DNA from: UBA4644 sp900555855
Lineage (GTDB): Bacteria; Bacillota; Clostridia; Oscillospirales; Butyricicoccaceae
Assembly: GCA_052289195.1 (NCBI GenBank)
Contig: DAWAJD010000010.1
Coordinates: 1-60,559, forward strand
Direction of reading: 5' to 3'
DNA length: 60,559 bases
Shown piece after piece: positions 1-6,453 of the stretch (positions are counted from its first letter, which is position 1; each line of letters begins with the position of its first letter). The translations under genes were made by a program, and so were the position numbers. The notes beneath the pieces were generated by a model that was not told where the DNA came from, searched no databases, and was given only the letters and a program-made list of their open reading frames with translations.

Positions 1-172
1 CTGTGTAAGGGGAGGTGCTGAGCGAATGCGAAGCGGAGGGGTTGTAGGTCTGGTGCAGGAGAAGGCGAACTGCACCCGGAAGCCCGTTCCTACACAACGC
101 CCACAACCCCTCACTCAGGGCCTGTCGGCCCTGCCACCGCCCCTTACACAGGGGAGGCAAGGGGTGGTGGGA
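1..172. repeat. Terminal-inverted-repeat element, copy 1 (cut by window edge)
   Basis: This stretch is nearly the reverse complement of 56387-56562. Shared landmarks are CCCCTTACACAGGGG ends, a GAGGGGTTGTAGG inner segment and a core reading GCAGGAGAAGG here (its complement lies at 56481-56502). The right end (135-172) folds on itself through CCCCT-ACACAGGGG. The left end is truncated by the window. No protein is credible in it, because the open frames across it are low-complexity readings of the repeat. It looks like a short non-autonomous mobile or palindromic element. Confidence 0.8.
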
Positions 173-261
173 GGAAGCTCGCTTTCCCGCCCCCGTCCCC
201 CGTCCACTTTGCCGGGCGGCAAGGGGTGGCCGCCCAGCCCATCCGTGCGCGGCTGCGCGTT

Positions 262-447
262 TTATTTTTCCGGTCTGTTTTCTTCCGGCTTCAGCAAATG
301 CAGCCTTCCGCCTTGCTTTTTTCCGCCGGCGGCCGCCCAGCCCGCCAAAAACGCCGCGCGCAGCGCGTCAAACAGCGCCTGCTGCGCCGCATCCCAGGCC
401 TTTGTCTCCAAAAAATCATCAAACGCCTGCTCACGATCCTCATTCAT
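262..447 (-). CDS. Small acidic/Ala-rich protein of unknown function
   Basis: A 61-residue protein with an acidic start (MNEDREQAFDDFLETK), an Ala/Leu-rich middle that could form one amphipathic helix (about residues 18-40) and a basic C-terminus. I do not recognise the family. A GGTGAG-like ribosome site precedes the ATG. A good minus-strand promoter (TTGACA, 18-bp spacer, TACAAT; 493-522) lies upstream. The gene is divergent from the ribbon-helix-helix gene at 554, with a perfect palindrome between them, so the two may be co-regulated. Base composition matches the surroundings. It could be a toxin-like or partner protein of the regulator, but nothing in the sequence proves this. The reality of the gene rests on its promoter, ribosome site and plausible composition. 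Confidence 0.55.
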   Translation of the reverse strand: MNEDREQAFDDFLETKAWDAAQQALFDALRAAFLAGWAAAGGKKQGGRLHLLKPEENRPEK

Positions 448-470
448 GCCCGCTCACCCGAATATATGTT

Positions 471-491
471 TGTAGTGTAGTTTACACTACA
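471..491. promoter_or_regulatory. 21-bp palindrome, candidate operator
   Basis: TGTAGTGTA-GTT-TACACTACA has two perfect 9-bp arms. It lies between two divergent small genes, just downstream of the minus-strand -10 box. Ribbon-helix-helix proteins such as the one encoded at 554 typically bind such dyads and repress their own promoters. That this protein binds here is inference. Confidence 0.6.
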
Positions 492-492
492 T

Positions 493-522
493 ATTGTAAT
501 ATATTATTTCCTGTTCTGTCAA
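493..522 (-). promoter_or_regulatory. Sigma-A-type promoter for the 262-447 gene
   Basis: On the minus strand TTGACA (517-522) is followed after 18 bp by TACAAT (493-498). Transcription would start at or inside the palindrome at 471-491, which suits repression by a protein bound there. Confidence 0.65.
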
Positions 523-553
523 GGTAAACTGAAGGCAGAAATGAGGTGAGCCT

Positions 554-751
554 ATGGCAGAAGAGATCCGGATCACAAAAAAGCCGGCCCGCCGGGGCGA
601 AGACGGGCATAAGGTGATTTCCGTCCGCATGGAGGAAACGCTGCTGGCCCAGCTGGACGCCCTTTCCGCAAAGACGAACCGCTCCCGCAACGAGCTGATC
701 AACCTGCTGCTCCGCGCCGCTGTAGATATCGTCAGGATCGACGGGGAATAA
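554..751 (+). CDS. Ribbon-helix-helix (Arc/CopG-type) DNA-binding protein
   Basis: A 65-residue protein. After a basic N-terminal tail comes VISVRMEETLLAQLDALS, a beta-strand and first helix, then RSRNELINLLLRAAVDIV, the second helix. This is the usual order of the ribbon-helix-helix fold used by Arc, MetJ and CopG. The basic residues of the strand would read the major groove as a dimer. The ribosome site GAGGTGAG sits just before ATG 554. The gene is divergent from the small gene at 262-447, and the 21-bp palindrome between them is its most likely target, giving autoregulation. A bidirectional terminator follows. It may be the antitoxin-like member of a pair, but the partner is unproven. Confidence 0.85.
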   Translation: MAEEIRITKKPARRGEDGHKVISVRMEETLLAQLDALSAKTNRSRNELINLLLRAAVDIVRIDGE

Positions 752-785
752 GGTCCTTCCCAGGTGGGATCCCATCGGAAAAAGC

Positions 786-812
786 AAAAGACCGCCCTTC
801 GGCGGTCTTTTG
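786..812. terminator. Bidirectional rho-independent terminator
   Basis: AAAAGACCGCC-CTTC-GGCGGTCTTTT: a perfect stem flanked by A and T runs, placed between the regulator gene (plus) and the tRNA (minus), so it can stop both. Confidence 0.9.
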
Positions 813-818
813 TTTGTA

Positions 819-892
819 TGGAGCAGGGTACGGGAGTCGAACCCGCCTTAACGGCTTGGGAAGCCGCTGTAATACCGATATACCAACCCTGC
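819..892 (-). tRNA. tRNA-Gly, anticodon CCC
   Basis: A 74-nt cloverleaf including an encoded 3' CCA. Acceptor arms GCAGGGT/ACCCTGC pair. The anticodon stem ACGGC/GCCGT encloses loop TTCCCAA (anticodon CCC, reads GGG). The T arm has GCGGG-TTCGACT-CCCGT. It decodes the GGG glycine codon. Confidence 0.95.
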
Positions 893-902
893 GAACAAAT
901 TG

Positions 903-931
903 ATTATAGCAGAGCCAAAGCGCAAAAGCAA
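903..931 (-). promoter_or_regulatory. Promoter of tRNA-Gly
   Basis: On the minus strand TTGCTT (926-931), a 17-bp spacer and a perfect TATAAT (903-908) end about 10 bp before the tRNA 5' end. Confidence 0.8.
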
Positions 932-978
932 GAGAAAATTGTGTTTTGCCCGGGCGGGCGGTCTTTTTTCCCTTTTTC

Positions 979-1007
979 TTTACAACCGGCCCGGTTTTCG
1001 CTATGAT
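979..1007 (+). promoter_or_regulatory. Promoter of tdk
   Basis: TTTACA (979-984), 17 bp, TATGAT (1002-1007), about 40 bp before the thymidine kinase start. Confidence 0.75.
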
Positions 1008-1046
1008 AAGAGCATCCGGCGCTGCGGCGCAAGGGAGGAACGGAAG

Positions 1047-1637
1047 ATGGCAAAGCTCTATTTCAAATACGGCGCCATGGGCAGCTCCAAATCCGCCCAG
1101 GCCCTGATCACAAAATTCAACTATGAGGAGCTGGGCATGCGGGTCTGGCTCATCAAGCCCGCCGCCGACACCCGGGACGGTAAAAGCGTCATCCAGTCCC
1201 GCATCGGCCTGCGGCAGGAGGCCGACGCCATCCCGCCGGAGGCGGATCTGGCGGAGCTTTACCGGCAGCGGGGCCGCCACGATGTGATCATCGCAGACGA
1301 ATGTCAGTTTTTCACGCCGGAGCAGATCGACCAGCTGCGGGAGCTGGTGGACGAGGAGCATCTGCCCGTGCTGTGCTTCGGCCTGCGGACGGATTTTCTG
1401 ACCCATCTTTTCCCCGGCAGCCGCCGGCTTTTGGAGCTGGCGGATTCCATCACGGAGATCAAGACGGTCTGCGCCTGCGGCGTCAAGGCCACCGTCAACG
1501 CCCGCATCGACGAAGCGGGCTATGTGGTCACCGCCGGGCAGCAGGTCTTTCTCGGCGGCAACGACAGCTATGTGGCCATGTGCCACCGCTGCTGGACGCA
1601 CGCCATCCGGGATCACAAAAAGGTCTCCCGCTCCTGA
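1047..1637 (+). CDS. tdk: Thymidine kinase (type II)
   Basis: Phosphorylates thymidine to dTMP with ATP in the cytoplasmic salvage pathway. The 196-residue length fits the family. The P-loop GAMGSSKS is at residues 9-16 and the catalytic DECQF motif at 84-88. The lasso region YVVTAGQQVFLGG is at 159-171. Four cysteines (142, 144, 179, 182) form the structural zinc site. ATG 1047 is chosen because GGAGG lies 9 bp upstream; the longer frame has no ribosome site. It has its own promoter and a terminator, so it is a single-gene unit. No key residue is missing. Confidence 0.95.
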   Translation: MAKLYFKYGAMGSSKSAQALITKFNYEELGMRVWLIKPAADTRDGKSVIQSRIGLRQEADAIPPEADLAELYRQRGRHDVIIADECQFFTPEQIDQLRELVDEEHLPVLCFGLRTDFLTHLFPGSRRLLELADSITEIKTVCACGVKATVNARIDEAGYVVTAGQQVFLGGNDSYVAMCHRCWTHAIRDHKKVSRS

Positions 1638-1664
1638 GCGCTCCCCCGGCGCCAATCATAAAAC

Positions 1665-1698
1665 AGCCCGGAAGCACAAGGCTTCCGGGCTTTGCTGT
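1665..1698. terminator. Terminator after tdk
   Basis: AGCCCGGAAGC-ACAAG-GCTTCCGGGCT, an 11-bp perfect stem followed by TTTGCTGTTCT. It also lies just past the stop of the convergent dipeptidase gene and may serve both. Confidence 0.85.
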
Positions 1699-1703
1699 TC
1701 TGT

Positions 1704-2681
1704 TTAGCCGATGACTTCCTTCACGATGCGCAGCGCATTTTCATGGCAGATCTTATCGATCTGGCGCTCGGTGAAACCGGCCTTGCCCAAAGCGTCCACG
1801 ATGAGGGGCATACCGGCATAGTCCTTCCATTCCAGCTGGTCGTCGATGCCGTCGAAGTCGGAGCCGAAGGCGGGGGCGTCTTCGCCGGCCACATCCAGCA
1901 TATGCTTCAGGTGCCGCACCACATCGTCGATGCGGGACATGGGCGCGCCGCCGTCCACCAGGAAATTGGTGCAGAAGTTGACGCCGATGGCGCCGCCCTT
2001 TTCCGCCAGCGCGCGGAGCATCTCATCGGAAAGATCCCGGGGATGGCCCGCCAGCGCGCGGCAGCAGGAATGGCTGGCCACGAAGGGCTTGGTGCTGTAT
2101 TTCACCACATCCCAGAAGCCGCCGTCAGACAGGTGGGAAACATCCACCACGATGCCCAGCTCGTTCATCCGGCGGACCGCATCGATGCCGAAGGGCTTCA
2201 GGCCCAGATCCATCAGGTCGGGCCGGTCCTTGGAGCAGGGGAAGCCGATGCAGTTTTCATAGAACCAGGTGAGCGTGATCAGGCGGACACCCTTCTGATA
2301 GGCCTCCTCCAGCCGCTCCATCTTGCCCTCGAAGACAGAGCCGCCGTCTTCAATGGTCAGGATGGAAGAGATCTTGCCCTCGGCCAGGTTCTTCTGGATA
2401 TCCGCATAGCACAGCGCGGGAGCGATGACCGCCTTGTTCAGCTCCATCTCCCGCAGATAGGCCTCATAGGTATGCTGAAAATAGGGGTAGGGTCCTTCAT
2501 GGACGCCGTGGCGCTCCGCGCTGGGGCCCGTGGGGATCCAGATGGCGAAGAACTGCGCCAGCGCGCCGCCCTTCTGAAGCTTTTCCAGGTCGATATGGCC
2601 GTCGTTTTTCGCCAGCGGCATCCCGCGGTAGCAGCCCATCAGCGTATCACAGTGCAGATCTACGATATTGAATTTCTTCAT
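1704..2681 (-). CDS. Membrane/renal-dipeptidase-type dipeptidase (peptidase M19)
   Basis: A zinc dipeptidase of 325 residues. Family M19 enzymes cleave dipeptides, including those with a D-residue at the C-terminal side. Metal ligands are visible: HCD at residues 10-12, Glu111 in IEDGG, His183 in VSHLSD, His204 in ASHSCCRA, and the closing GSDFDG (Asp275). There is no signal peptide, so it should be cytoplasmic. ATG 2681 follows GGAGGAG; the longer upstream frame lacks a ribosome site. A TTGACA box (2747-2752) lies upstream on the minus strand, although its -10 spacing is irregular. With alr, dppA and M23 genes in the window it may help recycle D-amino-acid peptides, which is inference. Confidence 0.92.
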   Translation of the reverse strand: MKKFNIVDLHCDTLMGCYRGMPLAKNDGHIDLEKLQKGGALAQFFAIWIPTGPSAERHGVHEGPYPYFQHTYEAYLREMELNKAVIAPALCYADIQKNLAEGKISSILTIEDGGSVFEGKMERLEEAYQKGVRLITLTWFYENCIGFPCSKDRPDLMDLGLKPFGIDAVRRMNELGIVVDVSHLSDGGFWDVVKYSTKPFVASHSCCRALAGHPRDLSDEMLRALAEKGGAIGVNFCTNFLVDGGAPMSRIDDVVRHLKHMLDVAGEDAPAFGSDFDGIDDQLEWKDYAGMPLIVDALGKAGFTERQIDKICHENALRIVKEVIG

Positions 2682-2764
2682 AGCGCTCTCCTCCCGAGAA
2701 TCATAATGATAGATTACCTTATCATATTGCGCCCATCCGGGCAAAATGTCAAGCAAAACCGGCT

Positions 2765-3439
2765 TTACAGCCGCACGACCTCCACCACCGTGAGCCTTCC
2801 CTCCGCCACGGTAAAGCGCACATCAAAGCCTGCATAGGAAAAGCCGTAGCGCCGGGCAGGGTCGTCCTGATAGCCCGGGCGGGCGTCCAGCGCCAGCACC
2901 TGCAGCAGCGCCGCCCGCTTGTCCTCCGGGATCAGTGCCAGCCATTGGTCCGGGAAGTCCACCTGCAGAAGCCCGTCGCGCCGCTTGTCTGCAAAGGCGT
3001 CTGCCGCGCCGGGAACGCTGTCCGCATAGGGCAGATAGGGCTTGATGTCGAAGATGGGCGTCCCGTCCGCCAGATCTGCGCCGGAAACATGGAGCACCGG
3101 GCCCCGGGGCGTATGCTCCTCCACCCGTTCCAGCCGGACGCAGGAAAGCCCCATGAAATTGGGCCGGAAGGGCGACCGGGTGGCAAAAACGCCCACGCGC
3201 TCCCTTCCGCCCAGCTTGGGCGGCGCCACCGTGGGCGCCCAGCCGGAGGCGACGGCCCGGTCAAACTGCCAGATCAGCCAGAGATGGGACCAGGCCCCGA
3301 TGCCCCGAATGCAGCTTGCATCCCGGAAGGGCGGCTCGAAGACGATCTCCGCCGGCAGCGCCGCCAAGCCGGACTGCCGTGGCAGGCCGAATTTGGTGGG
3401 AAAATCCGTATGCACCCGGGCAATGATCTCCAGTTCCAT
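2765..3439 (-). CDS. TrmO-like tRNA (t6A37) N6-methyltransferase (TsaA family)
   Basis: A 224-residue protein of the TsaA/YaeB beta-barrel family, whose characterised members methylate N6-threonylcarbamoyladenosine at position 37 of tRNAs using S-adenosylmethionine. Seen here are the conserved GVFATRSPFRPNFMGLS segment, GADLADGTPIFDIKPYLPY, and C-terminal DPARRYGFSY. The start at 3439 is chosen because GGAGGTC lies 7 bp upstream. TATAAT on the minus strand at 3474-3479 gives it a promoter. It sits between the M19 dipeptidase and an M14-type hydrolase, with no functional link evident. The family assignment is firm; exact tRNA specificity is inferred. Confidence 0.88.
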   Translation of the reverse strand: MELEIIARVHTDFPTKFGLPRQSGLAALPAEIVFEPPFRDASCIRGIGAWSHLWLIWQFDRAVASGWAPTVAPPKLGGRERVGVFATRSPFRPNFMGLSCVRLERVEEHTPRGPVLHVSGADLADGTPIFDIKPYLPYADSVPGAADAFADKRRDGLLQVDFPDQWLALIPEDKRAALLQVLALDARPGYQDDPARRYGFSYAGFDVRFTVAEGRLTVVEVVRL

Positions 3440-3473
3440 TCCGCAGGACCTCCGACAACTCATTTTCCCAAGC

Positions 3474-3479
3474 ATTATA
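3474..3479 (-). promoter_or_regulatory. -10 box for the TrmO-like gene
   Basis: A perfect TATAAT on the minus strand about 35 bp before the start codon. The -35 at 17 bp is weak (TTTCCT). Confidence 0.5.
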
Positions 3480-3511
3480 CCACGGCCCGGGGCAAAAGGA
3501 AAGCCCGACCT

Positions 3512-4444
3512 TTACGCCAGCCTTCCGAAGGCCGCCAGCTCCTCGCCCCGGCTGACGCCCAAAATGCGGGTGTGATAAAGCATCAGCCCGTGGAAGGGCG
3601 CTTCCACCCGCTGAAGCGGCTCCCCCTCCAGAGAAGTGAGCGCGCCCAGCAGCTGCCCCTTGCAGAAGGGCTCTCCCGCCCGGACCAGCGGCTGCCAGAA
3701 GCCCGCCTGCTCCGCCTGCACATAGACGGTCTCCAGGCTCTCCCGCTGGCAGGGGTTTTCCGCCGCGGCGCCCAGAATGCCCAGAAAGCCCATGGCCGCC
3801 CGGATCCCCTCCAGCAGCAGGCTCACCGCTTCCTCCCGGCAGTCGCCTCCGTCGCCCGCTTCCAGCAGCAGCGCCGGAACGCCATGCTGCACCGCGCAGC
3901 TGTAAAGCCCGTTTTTCGAGACCGAGCCCACCCGGATGGGCAGCGGCATGACCCGGGCCGCCGCCAGCGAACGCCGGTTGACCTCCTCGCTCCCCGCCCG
4001 GGGATAAAAGAGCAGCGGCGTCAGGCGCTCATGGATGTCGCCGCTGTGCAGATCCAGCAGCAGATCCGCCTGAGGATAGACCGTCTGCCGGATGGCCGCC
4101 GCGATCCGTGCCGCCGCGTCGCCGGACGGGTCGCCGGGAAAGGCCCGGTTCAGATTGCGTCCGCAGTCCGGCACCAGCTGCCGCGCGCCGGCATAGAAGC
4201 CGCCGGGATTTGCCAGCGGAATCAGCAGCAGCCTGCCCCGCAGCGCGCCGGGCTCCACGCTTTCATACAGACGGCGCACCGCCTGGATCCCCGCATATTC
4301 GCAGCCGTGGACGCCGGCCGTCACCGCCAGCGTCGGTCCTTCCTCTCCGCCGCGCACCAGCCAGAGGGGCAGGTCCGGTCCGCCCGCCGTCGGCAAACTC
4401 CGCCGGGCCTTGCTCCCCGGTAAAAGCGTTTCCCACATCGTCAT
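3512..4444 (-). CDS. Succinylglutamate desuccinylase/aspartoacylase-family zinc hydrolase
   Basis: A 310-residue member of the AstE/AspA branch of the M14 carboxypeptidase fold, which hydrolyses N-acyl amino acids or similar amides. Zinc ligands appear as His46 and Glu49 (GVHGCEY) and His133 (LDLHSGD). RNLNRAFPG at 96-104 supplies the carboxylate-binding Asn-Arg. The C-terminal third is a small beta domain ending FHGLMLYHTR, as in the ectoine/aspartoacylase relatives. ATG 4444 follows GGAGG by 8 bp, and a second in-frame ATG lies two codons on. It has its own promoter at 4481-4509. The substrate is unknown, since no astABCD genes are nearby. Confidence 0.87.
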   Translation of the reverse strand: MTMWETLLPGSKARRSLPTAGGPDLPLWLVRGGEEGPTLAVTAGVHGCEYAGIQAVRRLYESVEPGALRGRLLLIPLANPGGFYAGARQLVPDCGRNLNRAFPGDPSGDAAARIAAAIRQTVYPQADLLLDLHSGDIHERLTPLLFYPRAGSEEVNRRSLAAARVMPLPIRVGSVSKNGLYSCAVQHGVPALLLEAGDGGDCREEAVSLLLEGIRAAMGFLGILGAAAENPCQRESLETVYVQAEQAGFWQPLVRAGEPFCKGQLLGALTSLEGEPLQRVEAPFHGLMLYHTRILGVSRGEELAAFGRLA

Positions 4445-4480
4445 GCGCTCCGCCTCCTGCAGTTTGGTTTCTCTAACCGC

Positions 4481-4509
4481 AGTGTAGCAGACCTTGCCCG
4501 CCCTGTCAA
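4481..4509 (-). promoter_or_regulatory. Promoter of the aspartoacylase-family gene
   Basis: On the minus strand TTGACA (4504-4509), 17 bp, TACACT (4481-4486). Confidence 0.8.
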
Positions 4510-4545
4510 CCAAAAAGAAACGCCGCGGGACGACTGTCCCGCGGC
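4510..4545 (-). terminator. Second terminator after the ABC exporter operon
   Basis: GCCGCGGGAC-AGTC-GTCCCGCGGC, a 10-bp perfect stem, followed on the minus strand by GTTTCTTTTTGG. Confidence 0.85.
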
Positions 4546-4546
4546 A

Positions 4547-4602
4547 CAATTTGCCGAAAAAGTCTGCGGAAACGCAGGCTTTTTCCTATGGGATGTTTTT
4601 TC
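4547..4602 (-). repeat. Dispersed hairpin repeat (copy at 43108-43161); includes first terminator
   Basis: The minus strand carries ACATCCCATAGGAAAAAGCC followed by a CTGC-loop-GCAG hairpin and CTTTTTCGGCAAATTG. Almost the same string is on the plus strand at 43108-43161. The stem with its T run (4557-4588) serves as the first terminator of the exporter operon here. Confidence 0.8.
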
Positions 4603-4605
4603 CCG

Positions 4606-6453
4606 TCAGGCGTTGACCTGAATGCCGTGTTCATACTGCAGCATATAAAGCTTGTAATACATACCGCCCTTGCGCAGCAGCTCCTGATGGGTGCCCTCCT
4701 CCCGGATCTCGCCCTTGTGCATGACGATGATCCGGTCGGCATTCTGGATGGTGGAAAGCCGGTGGGCCACGATCAGGGTGGTGCGGCCCTCCATGAGCTT
4801 GCCCAGCGCGTCCTGAATGAGGGCCTCCGTCTCGGTGTCGATGTTGGCGGTGGCCTCGTCCAGGATCAGCACGGAGGGCTGGAAGGCCAGCGTCCGGGCA
4901 AAGGACAGCAGCTGCCGCTGTCCGGCGGAGAAGGCCGCGCCCCGCTCGATGACCTTGCTGTCGTAGCCGTTTTCCAGCTGGGAGATGAAGGGGTCGGCGT
5001 TGACATATTTGGCTGCCTCCACGATCTGCTGATCAGTGATGCGCTCCTCGTTCAGCCGGATATTGCTCTTCACATCGCCGGTGAACAGGAACACATCCTG
5101 CAGCATCTGCCCCACGCCGGAGCGCAGATCTGCCAGCCGGATCTTCCGCACATCCACGCCGTCAATGAGGATCTGGCCCTTCTGAATGTCGAAATACCGG
5201 CAGATCAGGTTCTGGATGGTGGTCTTTCCTGCGCCGGTGGCGCCCACAAAGGCCACCCGCTGGCCGGGCTGTACCTCGAAGGACACATCCTTCAGCACCC
5301 AGTCCTCCCTGCCGTTTTCGTCGGTCTCATAGGCGAACCAGACATTGCGGAACTCGATATGGCCCTGAATATGCTTCATCTCCACAGCGTCCGGCGCGTC
5401 TTCAATGGTGGATTTTGTATCCATCAGCCAGAAGATGCGCTCCGCCGCCGCCGCGGCAGACTGGATCACATTGAAGTTTTCCGCCAGCTCCTGAATGGGA
5501 TCAAAAAAGCGGGTGATGTACCGCTGGAAGGTCACCAGCGTGCCGATGGTGACGGCGCCGGCAATGGCCAGCCGCCCGCCGTAAGCCAGCAGGATCGCCA
5601 TGGAGGCGATGTTCAGCAGGTAAGAGGTGGGGCTGTAGAGGGCGAAGCACATGAGCTGCCGGATATTGGCCTTGCGCAGCTCCTCGCTCTGGTTCTCAAA
5701 ATCCTGCTTCATGTCCTCCTCCGCCGTGAAGATCTGCACCACCTTCATGCCGGAAACATGCTCCGCCACAAAGGCGTTCAGCTCGGAGATCCGGGCGCGG
5801 ATGGCCCGGTAGAGCTTGCGCGTCACCCGGGTAAAGAGGAAGGTGAACACCACGATGAAGGGGATGGAGATAAACAGCATCAGCGCCAGCCTGGCGTGCT
5901 CCCGCAGCATGACGATCATGACGCCCACCAGCGTGAACACCGAGCCAACGATGTTGACGATGACGGAGGTGAACATCTCGTTCACCGTTTCACAGTCGTT
6001 GGTGACGCGCGTCACCAGCCGGCCGATGGGATTGTCGTTGAAGAAGGCCATGTCCAGCGTGGTCAGATGGCGGAAGATATCCGTGCGCAGGTTATAGATG
6101 ATCTTCTGGCCCACGGTGGCAAGGATAGACACCTGCACATAGCTCAGCACCATGATCAGCACCACAGTGATGAAATATTTCAGGCCCAGCTGCAGAATGC
6201 CCTGCAGATCCTCGCCCCGCAGCTGCTTCAGCTGCGCCAGCGAAAAGCCCTCCGCGGAAGCGGCCTGATATTTGTTGACGAACGCATCGGTGGCCAGACC
6301 CAGAAGCTTGGGCTGGTAAAGCTCCAGCAGCACGATGGCCATGCACATGGCCAGCACCAGCACGAACCACCAGAAATAGGGCTTGCCATAGCGGAGGAGC
6401 CGCCGCACCGTATGGCGGTTGACAGTGGCGTTATCCTGTTTCTTCACGCTCAT
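4606..6453 (-). CDS. Heterodimeric ABC exporter, catalytically canonical half
   Basis: A 615-residue half-transporter with an N-terminal six-helix membrane domain (about residues 20-320) and a C-terminal ATPase. The Walker A motif is GATGAGKTT, Walker B ends VLILDEATANID with the catalytic Glu, and the signature is FSAGQRQ instead of LSGGQ. Its partner at 6450-8270 has the mirror-image defects. This is the arrangement of LmrCD/BmrCD/TM287-288 multidrug exporters, where one of two ATP sites is degenerate. The ATG overlaps the partner's TGA by 4 bp, so translation is coupled. Two hairpins terminate the operon. The exported substrate is unknown; drugs, lipids or peptides are all possible. Confidence 0.93.
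   Translation of the reverse strand: MSVKKQDNATVNRHTVRRLLRYGKPYFWWFVLVLAMCMAIVLLELYQPKLLGLATDAFVNKYQAASAEGFSLAQLKQLRGEDLQGILQLGLKYFITVVLIMVLSYVQVSILATVGQKIIYNLRTDIFRHLTTLDMAFFNDNPIGRLVTRVTNDCETVNEMFTSVIVNIVGSVFTLVGVMIVMLREHARLALMLFISIPFIVVFTFLFTRVTRKLYRAIRARISELNAFVAEHVSGMKVVQIFTAEEDMKQDFENQSEELRKANIRQLMCFALYSPTSYLLNIASMAILLAYGGRLAIAGAVTIGTLVTFQRYITRFFDPIQELAENFNVIQSAAAAAERIFWLMDTKSTIEDAPDAVEMKHIQGHIEFRNVWFAYETDENGREDWVLKDVSFEVQPGQRVAFVGATGAGKTTIQNLICRYFDIQKGQILIDGVDVRKIRLADLRSGVGQMLQDVFLFTGDVKSNIRLNEERITDQQIVEAAKYVNADPFISQLENGYDSKVIERGAAFSAGQRQLLSFARTLAFQPSVLILDEATANIDTETEALIQDALGKLMEGRTTLIVAHRLSTIQNADRIIVMHKGEIREEGTHQELLRKGGMYYKLYMLQYEHGIQVNA

Noticed and set aside
26..475. 149-codon plus-strand frame across the first repeat element
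   Set aside because: Low-complexity reading of the repeat, overlapping a better minus-strand gene, with no convincing ribosome site.
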